Source: Marinomonas rhizomae (GTDB taxonomy: Bacteria; Pseudomonadota; Gammaproteobacteria; Pseudomonadales; Marinomonadaceae). Taken from it: DNA of 64,000 nt. Of this stretch, positions 43,301 to 52,683 are shown one piece after another. The translations under genes were made by a program, and so were the position numbers. The DNA is taken from assembly GCF_003315485.1 (NCBI RefSeq), contig NZ_QNSE01000015.1:1-64000 (forward strand). The letters run 5' to 3'. The notes beneath the pieces are model-generated. The model was given only the letters and a program-made list of their open reading frames with translations. It was not told the origin of the DNA and made no database searches. The first letter of the stretch is position 1. Every line of letters starts with the position of its first letter.

Positions 43301-43681
43301 TTAAAGTAAACCTTGTTCTGTTAATACGGTCCGCGCAATCCGGAAACATTCCACACCTTGTGGTACGCCACAATAAATCGCAATCGCATGAATGATGGCG
43401 CGTATTTCTTCAACGCTGACACCATTATTTATGGCACCTTTCAGATGCAGTTCCCATTCATCCATTTTGCCTAGCGCAGCGATCATCGACAGATTCATCA
43501 TAGAGCGTGTTTTTGGTTCTATGGCGTCGTCACCCCAGCCAAACCCCCAACACCACTCAGTCATGGCTTCTTGAAAGGGGCGGTTAAATTCGTCAGCTTT
43601 TGCTAAATTGTTTTCAACGTATTCTGACCCCAATGTTTCTTTGCGCTTGCTTATTCCTAGTTCAAATAATTCTTTATTCAT
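43301..43681 (-). CDS. carboxymuconolactone decarboxylase-family protein
   Basis: A 126-residue protein with the CMD helical fold: RSMMNLSMIAALGKMDEWELHLKGAINNGVSVEEIRAIIHAIAIYCGVPQGVECFRIA. The central cysteine in IYCGVP is where gamma-CMD proteins keep H or C. It overlaps gntR by four bases. It may isomerise or decarboxylate a ring-opened intermediate; this is inference from context. Confidence 0.85.
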   Translation of the reverse strand: MNKELFELGISKRKETLGSEYVENNLAKADEFNRPFQEAMTEWCWGFGWGDDAIEPKTRSMMNLSMIAALGKMDEWELHLKGAINNGVSVEEIRAIIHAIAIYCGVPQGVECFRIARTVLTEQGLL

Positions 43682-44370
43682 TTTTCGGCCCCTTTTTCAG
43701 TTTGCATGGCAATATCATAAGCTTCTTGCAAATGGCGTATGCAGATTTCACCTGCTTTTTCGGCATTTTTTTCTTCCATTGCTTTAACGATATCAAATAG
43801 GTCTTTTGGGCCTGATGTTTTGCGCCCTGTTGAGCTAAGTGTTAGAGCTCTTAATCTTGAAATTCGTGAATTTAACTGTTCTACGAGGTCCCATGACACG
43901 TGTTTCTCCGCCGTTTTGAAGATAAGCTCGTAAAAGTCTTTTGTCATTTTTAAGCCTGTTTTTACATCATTGTTTAGCAAGTAGTTGGCAATATCATCAT
44001 GTAGTAAATATAGCTTTTTAATTATTTCGGGCGTGGCTTTTTGGCTACACGCCTTTACGGCTGAGCATTCAAGTAAGGTCCGGATTTCATAAATTTCTTT
44101 TACTTCAGCGTTACTAATTGAAGCCACAATAAAGCCAGAATTTGGTACTCCAACTACAAGTCTTTCACTTTCTAAATGACGAATACATTCCCTAACGATG
44201 GTTCTGCTAACCCCCATGCTTTCGCACAGCGTTCGTTCTACTAGCCTATCGCCAGGTTTTAATAGGTTATTTGTAATGGCTTCTCTCAAAGACTCCAGCG
44301 CATTTTCCTTTAGTGTTTTAGGGCGCTCAACTTTTTGCATCCAGTGTTCCTCTAATAATGACCTAACCAA
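43678..44370 (-). CDS. GntR-family (FCD) regulator of the catabolic region
   Basis: A 230-residue regulator with an N-terminal winged helix (NLLKPGDRLVERTLCESMGVSRTIVRECIRHLESERLV) and a C-terminal all-helical FCD effector domain (VKEIYEIRTLLECSAVKAC...). It is divergent from the catabolic operon; the palindrome at 44431-44454 lies between. It heads a minus-strand operon with CMD and DUF1330 genes and should repress both outward operons until the substrate or an intermediate binds. Confidence 0.92.
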   Translation of the reverse strand: MVRSLLEEHWMQKVERPKTLKENALESLREAITNNLLKPGDRLVERTLCESMGVSRTIVRECIRHLESERLVVGVPNSGFIVASISNAEVKEIYEIRTLLECSAVKACSQKATPEIIKKLYLLHDDIANYLLNNDVKTGLKMTKDFYELIFKTAEKHVSWDLVEQLNSRISRLRALTLSSTGRKTSGPKDLFDIVKAMEEKNAEKAGEICIRHLQEAYDIAMQTEKGAEK

Positions 44371-44430
44371 TTATTTCACAATAGTAGCACATTTATTGTT
44401 GCACCTAATAAGATAGTATGTTTAATATTG

Positions 44431-44454
44431 TGTCATATGGTATACCATATGACA
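44431..44454. promoter_or_regulatory. GntR-type operator between gntR and the catabolic operon
   Basis: A perfect 24-base palindrome with core CATATGGTATACCATATG, 60 bases from the gntR start and 28 bases from the next gene. It shares the 16-base core with 42748-42769. Confidence 0.85.
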
Positions 44455-44482
44455 AATTAAAAATTGCATTGTAGGAATGGGT

Positions 44483-45082
44483 ATGACTTTAGAAATCCGC
44501 AAAATTGTTAGTTTTGAAGAAGAGACATTGGTTGAAGGCTTCAAAGAAGCAGGCAAGCCTTTACGTATGTTTGCCGTTGCCGCTGTCATTAATAATCCAT
44601 GGGCTGGAAGGTATGTTGAAGATTTAAAACCGATTGTTTTGGAATACGGCCCACAGCTTGGAAAGCTATTAACCGATAGGATTTGCGAATTAGCAGGTGG
44701 CGCAGACAAAATAGAAGCTTTTGGTAAAGCGGCTCTTGTTGGTTTAAATGGCGAGATAGAGCATGCTTCTGCTCTGATTCATACCTTGCACTTTGGGAAT
44801 TTTTATCGAGAAGCAGTAGAGGCGAAATCCTTCTTGTCTTTCACGAATACTCGAGGCCCAGCAAATGCCGCTATTTCTGTTCCCATGATGGACAAAAACG
44901 ATGGTGGCAAGCGATCTCATTACTTGACACTTCAATTCAATATTAATGATGCCCCAAGCGCAGATGAAATCGTGATTGTGTTAGGTGGTGCAACAGGCGG
45001 TAGACCACATCACCGTATTGGAGATCGTTATCAGGAACTGAAGGAGCTAGGGCATGATATTGAAAACCCTGCAGCGGTTTAA
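44483..45082 (+). CDS. amino acid synthesis (AA_synth, DUF1185) family protein
   Basis: A 199-residue protein of the PF06684-type family: MTLEIRKIVSFEEETLVEGFKEAGKPLRMFAVAAVINNPWAGRYVEDLKP, LVGLNGEIEHASALIHTLHFGNFYREAV and GGRPHHRIGDRYQE. The biochemical role of the family is not settled. ATG 44483 has AGGA six bases upstream; the ATG at 44477 is too close. First gene of the catabolic operon; overlaps the hydrolase gene by 29 bases. Confidence 0.85.
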   Translation: MTLEIRKIVSFEEETLVEGFKEAGKPLRMFAVAAVINNPWAGRYVEDLKPIVLEYGPQLGKLLTDRICELAGGADKIEAFGKAALVGLNGEIEHASALIHTLHFGNFYREAVEAKSFLSFTNTRGPANAAISVPMMDKNDGGKRSHYLTLQFNINDAPSADEIVIVLGGATGGRPHHRIGDRYQELKELGHDIENPAAV

Positions 45083-45887
45083 ATCTCCGACGGGGCTTTC
45101 CTATGTGAAATTAGGACAAGGCCCTTCTCTTGTCCTAATTCATGGAGTAGGGCTTAGGCTAGAAGCTTGGGTTAATCAATTTGAAGCTTTGTCTAAAAAC
45201 TATACCGTCTATGCTGTCGATATGCCTGGTCATGGAGAGAGTCGCCTGATGAAAGAATGTACTGATATCTCTAAATATACAGATGTAATCGCGCGCTGGA
45301 TAAAAATAGAGTTAAAGTCACCTGTTGTGATTGCAGGGCACTCTATGGGGTCGATGATTGCGTTGAACTTCGCTATTCGTTATTCAGAGCTTTGTAATGG
45401 CGTGATCGCGCTTAACTCCGTTTATCGTCGATCTGTAGAGGCAAAAAAAGCCGTTCTAGCGAGAGTTCAGCAAATCAAGAGCGATATTACTGCTCAGAAT
45501 GTAACTGGTCCAGTTGCTCGTTGGTTTGACTACCCGGCTCAAGGTAACGATGTGGTTTATGCGGATTTGTGCTGCCAGTGGTTGAGTCAAGCACCATTAG
45601 ATGGTTATCGACAGGCCTATGAAGTGTTTTGTCTGAATGATGGCCCAGAAGAAAATAATTTAAAGCAGCTTAATGTGCCTGCGATGTTTATTACTAGTCG
45701 TGATGATCCAAATTCACTTCCTTCGATGTCGGAGGAGATGGCTAATATTTGTCCTCAGGGTCAGTCGTATATCGTTGAAAACGCACGGCACATGGCACCT
45801 TTGACTCACTCAAATGAAATAAACCCCAAGATGATTGATTTTGCGTCTCGCTGTTTTAGTCAATCAAAGGAGATGTCTTATGAGTAA
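45054..45887 (+). CDS. alpha/beta hydrolase, probable ring-opened amide/enamine hydrolase
   Basis: A 277-residue alpha/beta hydrolase: oxyanion region LIHGVGLRLEAW, nucleophile elbow GHSMGS with the catalytic serine, aspartate in ITSRDDPNSLPS and histidine in ENARHMAPLTHS. AAGGAG is seven bases before the ATG. Known relatives by role are the (acetamidomethylene)succinate hydrolase of vitamin B6 breakdown and TgnD of trigonelline breakdown, which release succinate semialdehyde, an amine and a small acid. That function is inferred from neighbours. Confidence 0.85.
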   Translation: MILKTLQRFKSPTGLSYVKLGQGPSLVLIHGVGLRLEAWVNQFEALSKNYTVYAVDMPGHGESRLMKECTDISKYTDVIARWIKIELKSPVVIAGHSMGSMIALNFAIRYSELCNGVIALNSVYRRSVEAKKAVLARVQQIKSDITAQNVTGPVARWFDYPAQGNDVVYADLCCQWLSQAPLDGYRQAYEVFCLNDGPEENNLKQLNVPAMFITSRDDPNSLPSMSEEMANICPQGQSYIVENARHMAPLTHSNEINPKMIDFASRCFSQSKEMSYE

Positions 45888-46788
45888 TTTTGACGTACGT
45901 GAACTACGAAATGCTTTTGGTTCTTTTATGACTGGAGTAACCATTGTTACGGCAGTCAGTAAAACTGGGGAAAAGGTTGGTTTTACGGCCAATTCATTTA
46001 CTTCTGTATCTATGGATCCGCCTTTGTTATTGGTTTGCCCTGCGGTGCGTTTGTCGAGTTATGACATATTTGAGTCGTGTGATCACTTCGCTGTTAGTGT
46101 GTTAGCGGAAGATCAGCAACATGCTTCTAATACTTTTGCAGGCTCTAAAGATGATAGGTTTGCTGAAGTTGAGTGGCACGTAGATGAATTCGGAACGCCT
46201 CTTATTGATGGGGCAGTAGCGCATTTTTCTTGCTCTTCTTTTCAAAAAGTTGAAGCGGGAGATCATTTATTGTTAATGGGCAAGGTAGAGCAGTTCTCAA
46301 GCAATGAAAAGTTTGGGCTCGGTTATGCAAAGGGCGGTTATTTTAGCTTAGGCATGGAGCATAAAGCGGAAGAAATAGCACACGATCAATGTGCACAAGT
46401 CGGGGCTTTACTTGAATGCAATGGCAAGTTGCTACTTAGGAAATCTGACGAAGGGTTTAGTTTGCCGCAAGGTAAAATGCAGCCGGACATGTCTTCTCTT
46501 CAAACCTTAAAGAGCATGCTTACTTCTTTAGACCTAACTGCAGAAGTAGGCCAGGTTTTTTCTGTGTATGAAAAGTCCACTTCTGGTAATTTTGTAGCCT
46601 TTTATCGTGCAGAAAGCACGATAGAAAAAGATATCGAAGGGTATGAATACGTTGCAATAGAGGCGTTGTCTGATGTGGTTTTTGCTTCTTCAGATATAAC
46701 GTCTATGGTCAATCGATTTGTTCATGAAAAAAGTAATGGTGTATTCCGTTTATATGTCGGTAATGAATTAGAAGGAGATGTACGATGA
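45880..46788 (+). CDS. flavin reductase with degenerate Nudix tail (TgnA-like)
   Basis: A 302-residue fusion. Residues 1-160 are a flavin reductase-like domain (LRNAFGSFMTGVTIVTAVSKTGEKVGFTANSFTSVSMDPPLLLVCP; FSCSSFQKVEAGDHLLLMGKVE). Residues about 170-295 resemble a Nudix domain (AQVGALLECNGKLLLRKSDEGFSLPQGKM), but the RExxEE metal-binding helix is replaced by a segment without these glutamates. It should supply reduced FMN to the luciferase-like oxygenase encoded next. ATG 45880 has AAGGAG seven bases upstream and overlaps the hydrolase gene. Confidence 0.85.
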   Translation: MSNFDVRELRNAFGSFMTGVTIVTAVSKTGEKVGFTANSFTSVSMDPPLLLVCPAVRLSSYDIFESCDHFAVSVLAEDQQHASNTFAGSKDDRFAEVEWHVDEFGTPLIDGAVAHFSCSSFQKVEAGDHLLLMGKVEQFSSNEKFGLGYAKGGYFSLGMEHKAEEIAHDQCAQVGALLECNGKLLLRKSDEGFSLPQGKMQPDMSSLQTLKSMLTSLDLTAEVGQVFSVYEKSTSGNFVAFYRAESTIEKDIEGYEYVAIEALSDVVFASSDITSMVNRFVHEKSNGVFRLYVGNELEGDVR

Positions 46789-47819
46789 AGTTTTCACTTT
46801 TTGCTCATATGGAGCGTGTTGACGAACATCAACATCAGAAAGATCTTTATGATGAATTTATGTCACTTTGTAAAATGGCTGACGAAGGCGGGATGACAAC
46901 GGTTTGGACGGGAGAGCATCATGGAATGGACTTTACCATAGCGCCTAATCCCTTTTTGAACTTGATTGATATTTCTCACCAAACCCAGAATATTCGCTTG
47001 GGTACAGGTACTGTCGTAGCGCCATATTGGCACCCAATTAAACTGGCGGGTGAAGCGGCAATGACCGATATCATTACGAAAGGTCGCCTTGAATTAGGTA
47101 TTGCTCGCGGCGCTTACTCTTTCGAATATGAACGTATGGTTCCCGGTGGTATGGATGCTTGGAGTGCTGGCGAATGTTTACGAGAAATAGTGCCGGCTAT
47201 TAAGGGCTTATGGAAAGGGAATCACACACAAGAAAGCAAACATTTTAACTTTCCTAAAACCACATCGTCACCAAAACCACTTACAGAAGATGGTCCTCCA
47301 ATTTGGATCGCTGCGCGTGATATCAATAGCCATGAGTTTGCCATTAGTCATGATTGCAATGTGCAAGTGACTCCCTTATGGCAAGGTTTAGAAGAGGTTG
47401 AAGGATTAATCGAGAAATACAACGAAGCTTGCGCCAAATTTGATCGTCGCACCAAAATCATGATTTTGCAGCATGCTTATGTCGCAAAAGATGAGGTTGA
47501 AGCAGACAAGGCAGCGGCTAAACTGCATGAATTTTATTGCTACTTTGGCGCTTGGTTTAAGAATGAACGCCCAATCAATCAAGGTTTAATACAGCCTCTT
47601 ACTCAAGAAGAAATTGATAACCACCCGTTTTACAAAAAAGAAACGATTAAAAACGATCTTATGATAGGCACATCAGAACAGATTATTGAGCGTTTAAAGC
47701 ACTATGAGTCGCTTGGTTATGATGAGTTTGCATACTGGTCTGATTCCGGTATGAGTCGTGAGGAAAAAGAAACCTCACTGCGCCGCTTTATTGATGAAGT
47801 AATGCCCGCTTTTAATTAA
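46785..47819 (+). CDS. luciferase-like flavin monooxygenase, oxygenase component (TgnB-like)
   Basis: A 344-residue LLM-family TIM-barrel protein: MKFSLFAHMERVDEHQHQKDLYDEFMSLCKMADEGGMTTVWTGEHHGMDF, then RLGTGTVVAPYWHPIKLAGEAAMTDIITKGRLELGIARGAYSFEYERM. It overlaps the reductase gene by four bases. Uses reduced flavin and oxygen; ring cleavage of a pyridinium compound is the predicted reaction by analogy with TgnB. Confidence 0.88.
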   Translation: MKFSLFAHMERVDEHQHQKDLYDEFMSLCKMADEGGMTTVWTGEHHGMDFTIAPNPFLNLIDISHQTQNIRLGTGTVVAPYWHPIKLAGEAAMTDIITKGRLELGIARGAYSFEYERMVPGGMDAWSAGECLREIVPAIKGLWKGNHTQESKHFNFPKTTSSPKPLTEDGPPIWIAARDINSHEFAISHDCNVQVTPLWQGLEEVEGLIEKYNEACAKFDRRTKIMILQHAYVAKDEVEADKAAAKLHEFYCYFGAWFKNERPINQGLIQPLTQEEIDNHPFYKKETIKNDLMIGTSEQIIERLKHYESLGYDEFAYWSDSGMSREEKETSLRRFIDEVMPAFN

Positions 47820-47830
47820 GGAACAGTTCC

Positions 47831-49321
47831 ATGTCTAATAATACATTACCGCATTATAAGTTGCTTATTGACGGTGTCTGGACTGATGGTGCCAGTGCTC
47901 GTTCAATGACAACGATAAACCCTGCAACAGGTGAAGCGTGGGCCAGTTTTGCTATGGCTGAGGCCGAAGACGTTGATCGTGCCGTTAAAGCGGCACGTCA
48001 CGCGCTTTCTAAGAAAGAATGGGGAGGGTTAACGCCAACACAACGCGGCGTTTTAATGCATAAATTGGCCGATCTGTTAGAGCAAAATTCGGAAGCATTA
48101 GGTGAAATAGAAACCACGGACAGTGGTAAATTGGCTGCAGAAACCAAAAGCCAAGCCAAATACGTCGCTAGCTATTACCGTTACTACGCAGGTTTAGCTG
48201 ATAAAATAGAAGGGCATACTTTACCGATCGATAAGCCGGACATGCATGTCTTTACCAAGCCTGAACCAATTGGTGTTGTAGCCGCCGTTGTGCCTTGGAA
48301 TGCCCAAATGTTTTTAACCGCGACCAAGCTTGCCCCCGCTTTAGCGGCAGGTTGCAGTGTGATTATCAAGGCTTCCGAAATTGCTCCAATTGCTATTTTA
48401 GAATTTGCGAAGTTGATTGAAAAAGCTGGTTTTCCAAGTGGTGTTGTGTCAGTCATTACCGGTGATGCTGAGGGGTGTGCGATTCCGTTGACATCTCATC
48501 CTGATATTGATCGTCTTGCTTTTACTGGTGGTCCAGAAACAGCAAAACATGTGATCAGAAACACAGCAAATAACTTTGCCGTGACGTCATTAGAGTTAGG
48601 TGGCAAGTCGCCAATTCTAGTGTTTGATGATGCTAATATTGAAAGTGCTGCTAATGGCATTATTGCTGGTAATTTTGGCGCGTCTGGCCAGTCTTGTGTT
48701 GCTGGTTCTAGAGTCTATATTCAGCGAGAAATTTACTCAGAAGTCATCGCTCGCTTGTTGGAAAAAACAGCGGCTATTGTGGTGGGAAATCCATTAGATG
48801 CTTCGAGTCACATTGGTCCTTTGTGCACATTGGCACAAGTTGAAGGTATTGAGCGAGCTTTAGAAAAAGCCAAAAAGCAAGGCGGTAAGATTTTAGCTGG
48901 TGGAGTGCGCCTGAACGATCTTGGGTCTGATTATTACTTTGCTCCAACGATTGTGGAGTGCCCAGTGCACGATGTTGAAACATTGCACGTCGAACTTTTT
49001 GGCCCTGTATTATCGATAGCCTGCTTTGATACAGAAGGCGAAGCTATTGCATTAGCTAATGATTCTGAGTTTGGACTTGGGTCCGGTGTCTTTACTGAAA
49101 ATTTAGCGCGTGCAATGCGTGTCTCACAGCAAATTCAGTCTGGTATCTGTTGGGTTAATACGTATCGAGCAGTATCTCCAATGGCTCCTTTTGGTGGTGT
49201 TAACCAATCAGGTTATGGTCGTGAAGCGGGTATTCAAGCCATTCAAGATTACATCAGGGTACGAACTACTTGGATTAGTACATCAAGCGAACCTATGGGA
49301 AATCCCTTTGTAATGCGATAA
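47831..49321 (+). CDS. aldehyde dehydrogenase (TgnC-like)
   Basis: A 496-residue NAD(P) aldehyde dehydrogenase. PWNAQMF and AFTGGPETAK bind cofactor, the general base is in SLELGGKSP, and the nucleophile cysteine in GQSCVAGSRV. Eleven bases after the monooxygenase gene. In trigonelline degradation an ALDH oxidises the ring-cleavage hydroxybutyrolactone/aldehyde to the methylene-succinate; this is its proposed role. Confidence 0.88.
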   Translation: MSNNTLPHYKLLIDGVWTDGASARSMTTINPATGEAWASFAMAEAEDVDRAVKAARHALSKKEWGGLTPTQRGVLMHKLADLLEQNSEALGEIETTDSGKLAAETKSQAKYVASYYRYYAGLADKIEGHTLPIDKPDMHVFTKPEPIGVVAAVVPWNAQMFLTATKLAPALAAGCSVIIKASEIAPIAILEFAKLIEKAGFPSGVVSVITGDAEGCAIPLTSHPDIDRLAFTGGPETAKHVIRNTANNFAVTSLELGGKSPILVFDDANIESAANGIIAGNFGASGQSCVAGSRVYIQREIYSEVIARLLEKTAAIVVGNPLDASSHIGPLCTLAQVEGIERALEKAKKQGGKILAGGVRLNDLGSDYYFAPTIVECPVHDVETLHVELFGPVLSIACFDTEGEAIALANDSEFGLGSGVFTENLARAMRVSQQIQSGICWVNTYRAVSPMAPFGGVNQSGYGREAGIQAIQDYIRVRTTWISTSSEPMGNPFVMR

Positions 49322-49543
49322 ATAATACAGGTTACCTGTGCCTTTTAATTATCTTTCATTTGCATTTTTTAGTATGTGAGTGGGAACGTTAATTTGCTTC
49401 CCTCAGCAGGAAGTGAGTGTTTTTTTAACCAAAATTTAAAGTAATTGGTTAGGGAAGATTTTTAAAGAAAAGCGCTGTAACAGCCTAAACCAATAAAAAT
49501 AAACTCAAATAATATATTTGAAGGCTTATGCTTAGGAGTTGTA

Positions 49544-51184
49544 ATGAAACCAAGCAGTACAGAACACGAAACGAGTCATCATAAAATGTATAACATCATG
49601 TCCTACGGCTCCATTTTCATGGTCGGGGCATTCGTACTTTTTTCAATTTTAAATGTAGAGTTATCTAATAATATAGCGAATGGAATCAATCTTTGGATCC
49701 AAACTAATATGAGTTGGTATTACATTGCGGTTGTCTGCTTTGTGCTATTTTTCTCAATTTGGGTCGCTTTTAGCCGCTATGGAAATATTCGCCTTGGCAA
49801 AGATGACGAGAAACCTGAGTTTGGTTTTACCACCTGGTTCTCAATGTTATTCAGTTGTGCCATTGGTACTGGGTTATTGTTCTGGAGTATTGCTGAGCCT
49901 ATTACCTATTTACAGGGTAATCCGTTTTTGGATATGGAACAGATACAGCCTGATACGCTAGAAGCAGCACGAGTTGCATTGCGTATAACCATGTTTCATT
50001 GGGGGCTTCACGGTTGGGCTGTTTATATTTTAGTGGGACTTTGTTTGGCGTATTTTTGCTATCGAAGAGGACTGCCACTTACTGTTCGATCTGGATTATA
50101 TCCGTTATTGGGCGATAGAATTTATGGACCTATTGGGCATGCTGTCGACTTTCTAGCCATATTCAGCACGCTTTTTGGAACGGCTACGACGTTAGGTCTT
50201 GGTGTGTCACAAATGAACGCCGGACTAAACTACCTTTTTGGTATCGAAATTTCTTCTACATCTCAGGTGATATTAATTGTCATAGTATCGATTATAGCGA
50301 CTATTTCCGCTATTTCAGGGGTCGGTAGAGGCATTCGAATATTGAGTATTTGGAATATTCGATTAAGCGTTCTTGTCATTGCGTTTTTCGTTCTCGCTGG
50401 GCCAACCGTATTTTTGTTAAAAATGACGGTTTCAGGTCTAGGTGACTACTTTTCCAACTTTATTCCTATGGGGTTTTGGGTTGATACCGATCCTAATCGC
50501 CAATGGCAGAGCTGGTGGACAATGTTCTATTGGGGCTGGTGGTTGTCTTGGGGCCCATTAGTAGGGATGTTTATTGCGCGTATTTCACGTGGCCGCACTA
50601 TCCGTCAGTTCCTATTAACGGCTTTAGTTATTCCGCCATTAGGTGGTTTTATTTGGATTATTGTATTTGGTGGAACGGCTCTTCATATTCAAGTGCTTGG
50701 TGATGGTTCTTTAGCCAGCGTTGTGAATGACAATATGACGTTAGCTCTGTACAGCACTATTGAAGCGATCAATGTGCCATCTTTAACGAATTTGGTGGCA
50801 GGTCTTACGACCTTCTTGATTGTTACTTGGTTTGTTACGTCTGCAGATTCTGGAACCTTGGTGATTTGTACGATTATTTCATTGGGTGATAAAAATCCAC
50901 CAAGGTTATTGCGTGTGGTCTGGGGGCTTGGATTAGGTGCTGTGTCTGCTATTTTGCTAATAGCGGGAGGGCTTGACTCATTAAAGACTGCATCAATTAT
51001 CGCGGCATTACCTTTTTCTGTCGTTTTGTTATTTATGTGTTGGGCGCTGGTAAAAGGTTTGCGCGATGAAGCAAATGGCATTTGTTATAACCAACAAGAT
51101 CTTGCTGGTGGTGAACCTAAAAACAGTGGACATCAATACAAACCAAACTCTGTTTCTTCAAACGAAGCAACCGCTTTGAATTAA
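49544..51184 (+). CDS. BCCT-family betaine/carnitine/choline-type transporter
   Basis: A 546-residue membrane protein with about 12 helices. The BCCT signature WGWWLSWGPLVG followed by MFIARISRGRTIRQF is near residues 325-350. Charged N- and C-terminal tails are present. It sits between two aldehyde dehydrogenase genes in the catabolic operon rather than next to osmoprotectant genes, so it probably imports the substrate, a quaternary ammonium zwitterion. Confidence 0.92.
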   Translation: MKPSSTEHETSHHKMYNIMSYGSIFMVGAFVLFSILNVELSNNIANGINLWIQTNMSWYYIAVVCFVLFFSIWVAFSRYGNIRLGKDDEKPEFGFTTWFSMLFSCAIGTGLLFWSIAEPITYLQGNPFLDMEQIQPDTLEAARVALRITMFHWGLHGWAVYILVGLCLAYFCYRRGLPLTVRSGLYPLLGDRIYGPIGHAVDFLAIFSTLFGTATTLGLGVSQMNAGLNYLFGIEISSTSQVILIVIVSIIATISAISGVGRGIRILSIWNIRLSVLVIAFFVLAGPTVFLLKMTVSGLGDYFSNFIPMGFWVDTDPNRQWQSWWTMFYWGWWLSWGPLVGMFIARISRGRTIRQFLLTALVIPPLGGFIWIIVFGGTALHIQVLGDGSLASVVNDNMTLALYSTIEAINVPSLTNLVAGLTTFLIVTWFVTSADSGTLVICTIISLGDKNPPRLLRVVWGLGLGAVSAILLIAGGLDSLKTASIIAALPFSVVLLFMCWALVKGLRDEANGICYNQQDLAGGEPKNSGHQYKPNSVSSNEATALN

Positions 51185-51219
51185 GTAATAGGTTGGGAAA
51201 GTTTCTAAGTGGAGCAAAT

Positions 51220-52683
51220 ATGTTAGAGCAAAAATTAAATGACCCTTCGTTACTTAAACAGGCAGGGTTTATAAATGGTCAGTGGGTGAATGCTAAGGAT
51301 GGGAAAACTTTTGAGGTGTTTAACCCGGCAGTCGGAGAGGTTATTGCGAATGTTGCTGATTTAGGGACTAAAGAAACATTGCAAGCTATTGAAGCGGCGC
51401 AAGTGGCTTTTGACGATTGGAAAGTGGTGCCAGCAAAGCAGCGTTCTTCTCTTTTGCGTCGTTGGTTTGAACTGGTTCTGGACCATCAGGAAGATCTCGC
51501 TGTAATCATGACATTCGAGCAAGGGAAAGTGATTGCAGAGTCCCGAGGTGAGATCGCTTATGGTGCTTCTTATATTGAGTGGTTTGCCGAAGAAGCAAAA
51601 CGTATTTATGGTGATGTTCTTCCTAGTACTTCGGCGGATAGACGTTCGTTGGTGATAAAGCAGCCAGTGGGTGTTGTGGGGGCGATTACACCTTGGAATT
51701 TCCCCAATGCCATGATCACTCGTAAAGTTGCTCCAGCGCTTGCTGCTGGTTGTACTATTGTATTGAAACCTGCGGCTGAAACGCCTTTGTCGGCATTAGC
51801 TTTAGCCGAATTAGGGCGTCGAGCAGGCATCCCAGCTGGGGTTTTTAATGTGGTTGTTGGAACGGATGCGAAAGCTATTGGTGCGGAACTGACCTCCAGT
51901 TCAATAGTGAAAAAAATCACCTTCACCGGCTCTACCGCGGTAGGTAAATTGTTAATGGAGCAATCTGCCAAAACAGTCAAAAAAACGTCGATGGAGCTTG
52001 GTGGTAATGCACCAGTCTTAATATTTGAAGACGCAGACTTGGACAAAGCGGTCGAAGGTGCCTTGGTTGCAAAGTTCCGTAATGCTGGTCAAACTTGCAT
52101 TTGTGCTAATCGTATATTGGTACAGGACTCTATTTATGAAGAGTTTATAAGTCGTTTTACTGCCCGTGTGTCAGAGTTCGTATTAGGTGATGGCGTATCT
52201 TCTACAAGTACAATGGGGCCTTTAATTTCTAGGAAGGCGGTGGCTGGAGTCACCTCTTTAGTGGATGATGCCGTGAGTCAGGGAGCGAAAATTTGTATTG
52301 GCGGAAGTGCATCGAATAATGGCGATCATTTTTTTCAGCCAACTGTGCTTAGGGACCTGAATACGTCCATGCGATTGGCTAAGGAAGAGGTGTTTGGTCC
52401 TGTCGCCCCGGTGTTTATGTTCAGTTCAGAAAAAGAAGCGGTCGATATGGCCAATGATACTGAGTTTGGGCTTGCTGCTTATATGTACACAAAAGACCAC
52501 TCACGTATTTGGCGAGTAGGGGAAGCGCTAGAGTACGGAATGGTGGGCATTAATGAAACCGCTATCAGCTCTGAGATGATCCCATTCGGTGGAGTAAAGG
52601 AATCGGGGCAAGGGCGCGAAGGCTCGAAATATGGCCTAGAAGATTATTTAGAGGTTAAATATTTTTGTCTAGGTGACATCTAG
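51220..52683 (+). CDS. succinate-semialdehyde dehydrogenase-like (GabD/TgnE type)
   Basis: A 487-residue ALDH: PWNFPNAMITRKVAPALAAGCT, FTGSTAVGKLLMEQ, MELGGNAPVLIFEDADLDKAV and GQTCICANR with the catalytic cysteine. This set is typical of NADP succinate-semialdehyde dehydrogenases. ATG 51220 follows GGAG by five bases; the frame opens at a TTG at 51193. It would send the four-carbon product of ring breakdown to the TCA cycle. Confidence 0.88.
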   Translation: MLEQKLNDPSLLKQAGFINGQWVNAKDGKTFEVFNPAVGEVIANVADLGTKETLQAIEAAQVAFDDWKVVPAKQRSSLLRRWFELVLDHQEDLAVIMTFEQGKVIAESRGEIAYGASYIEWFAEEAKRIYGDVLPSTSADRRSLVIKQPVGVVGAITPWNFPNAMITRKVAPALAAGCTIVLKPAAETPLSALALAELGRRAGIPAGVFNVVVGTDAKAIGAELTSSSIVKKITFTGSTAVGKLLMEQSAKTVKKTSMELGGNAPVLIFEDADLDKAVEGALVAKFRNAGQTCICANRILVQDSIYEEFISRFTARVSEFVLGDGVSSTSTMGPLISRKAVAGVTSLVDDAVSQGAKICIGGSASNNGDHFFQPTVLRDLNTSMRLAKEEVFGPVAPVFMFSSEKEAVDMANDTEFGLAAYMYTKDHSRIWRVGEALEYGMVGINETAISSEMIPFGGVKESGQGREGSKYGLEDYLEVKYFCLGDI

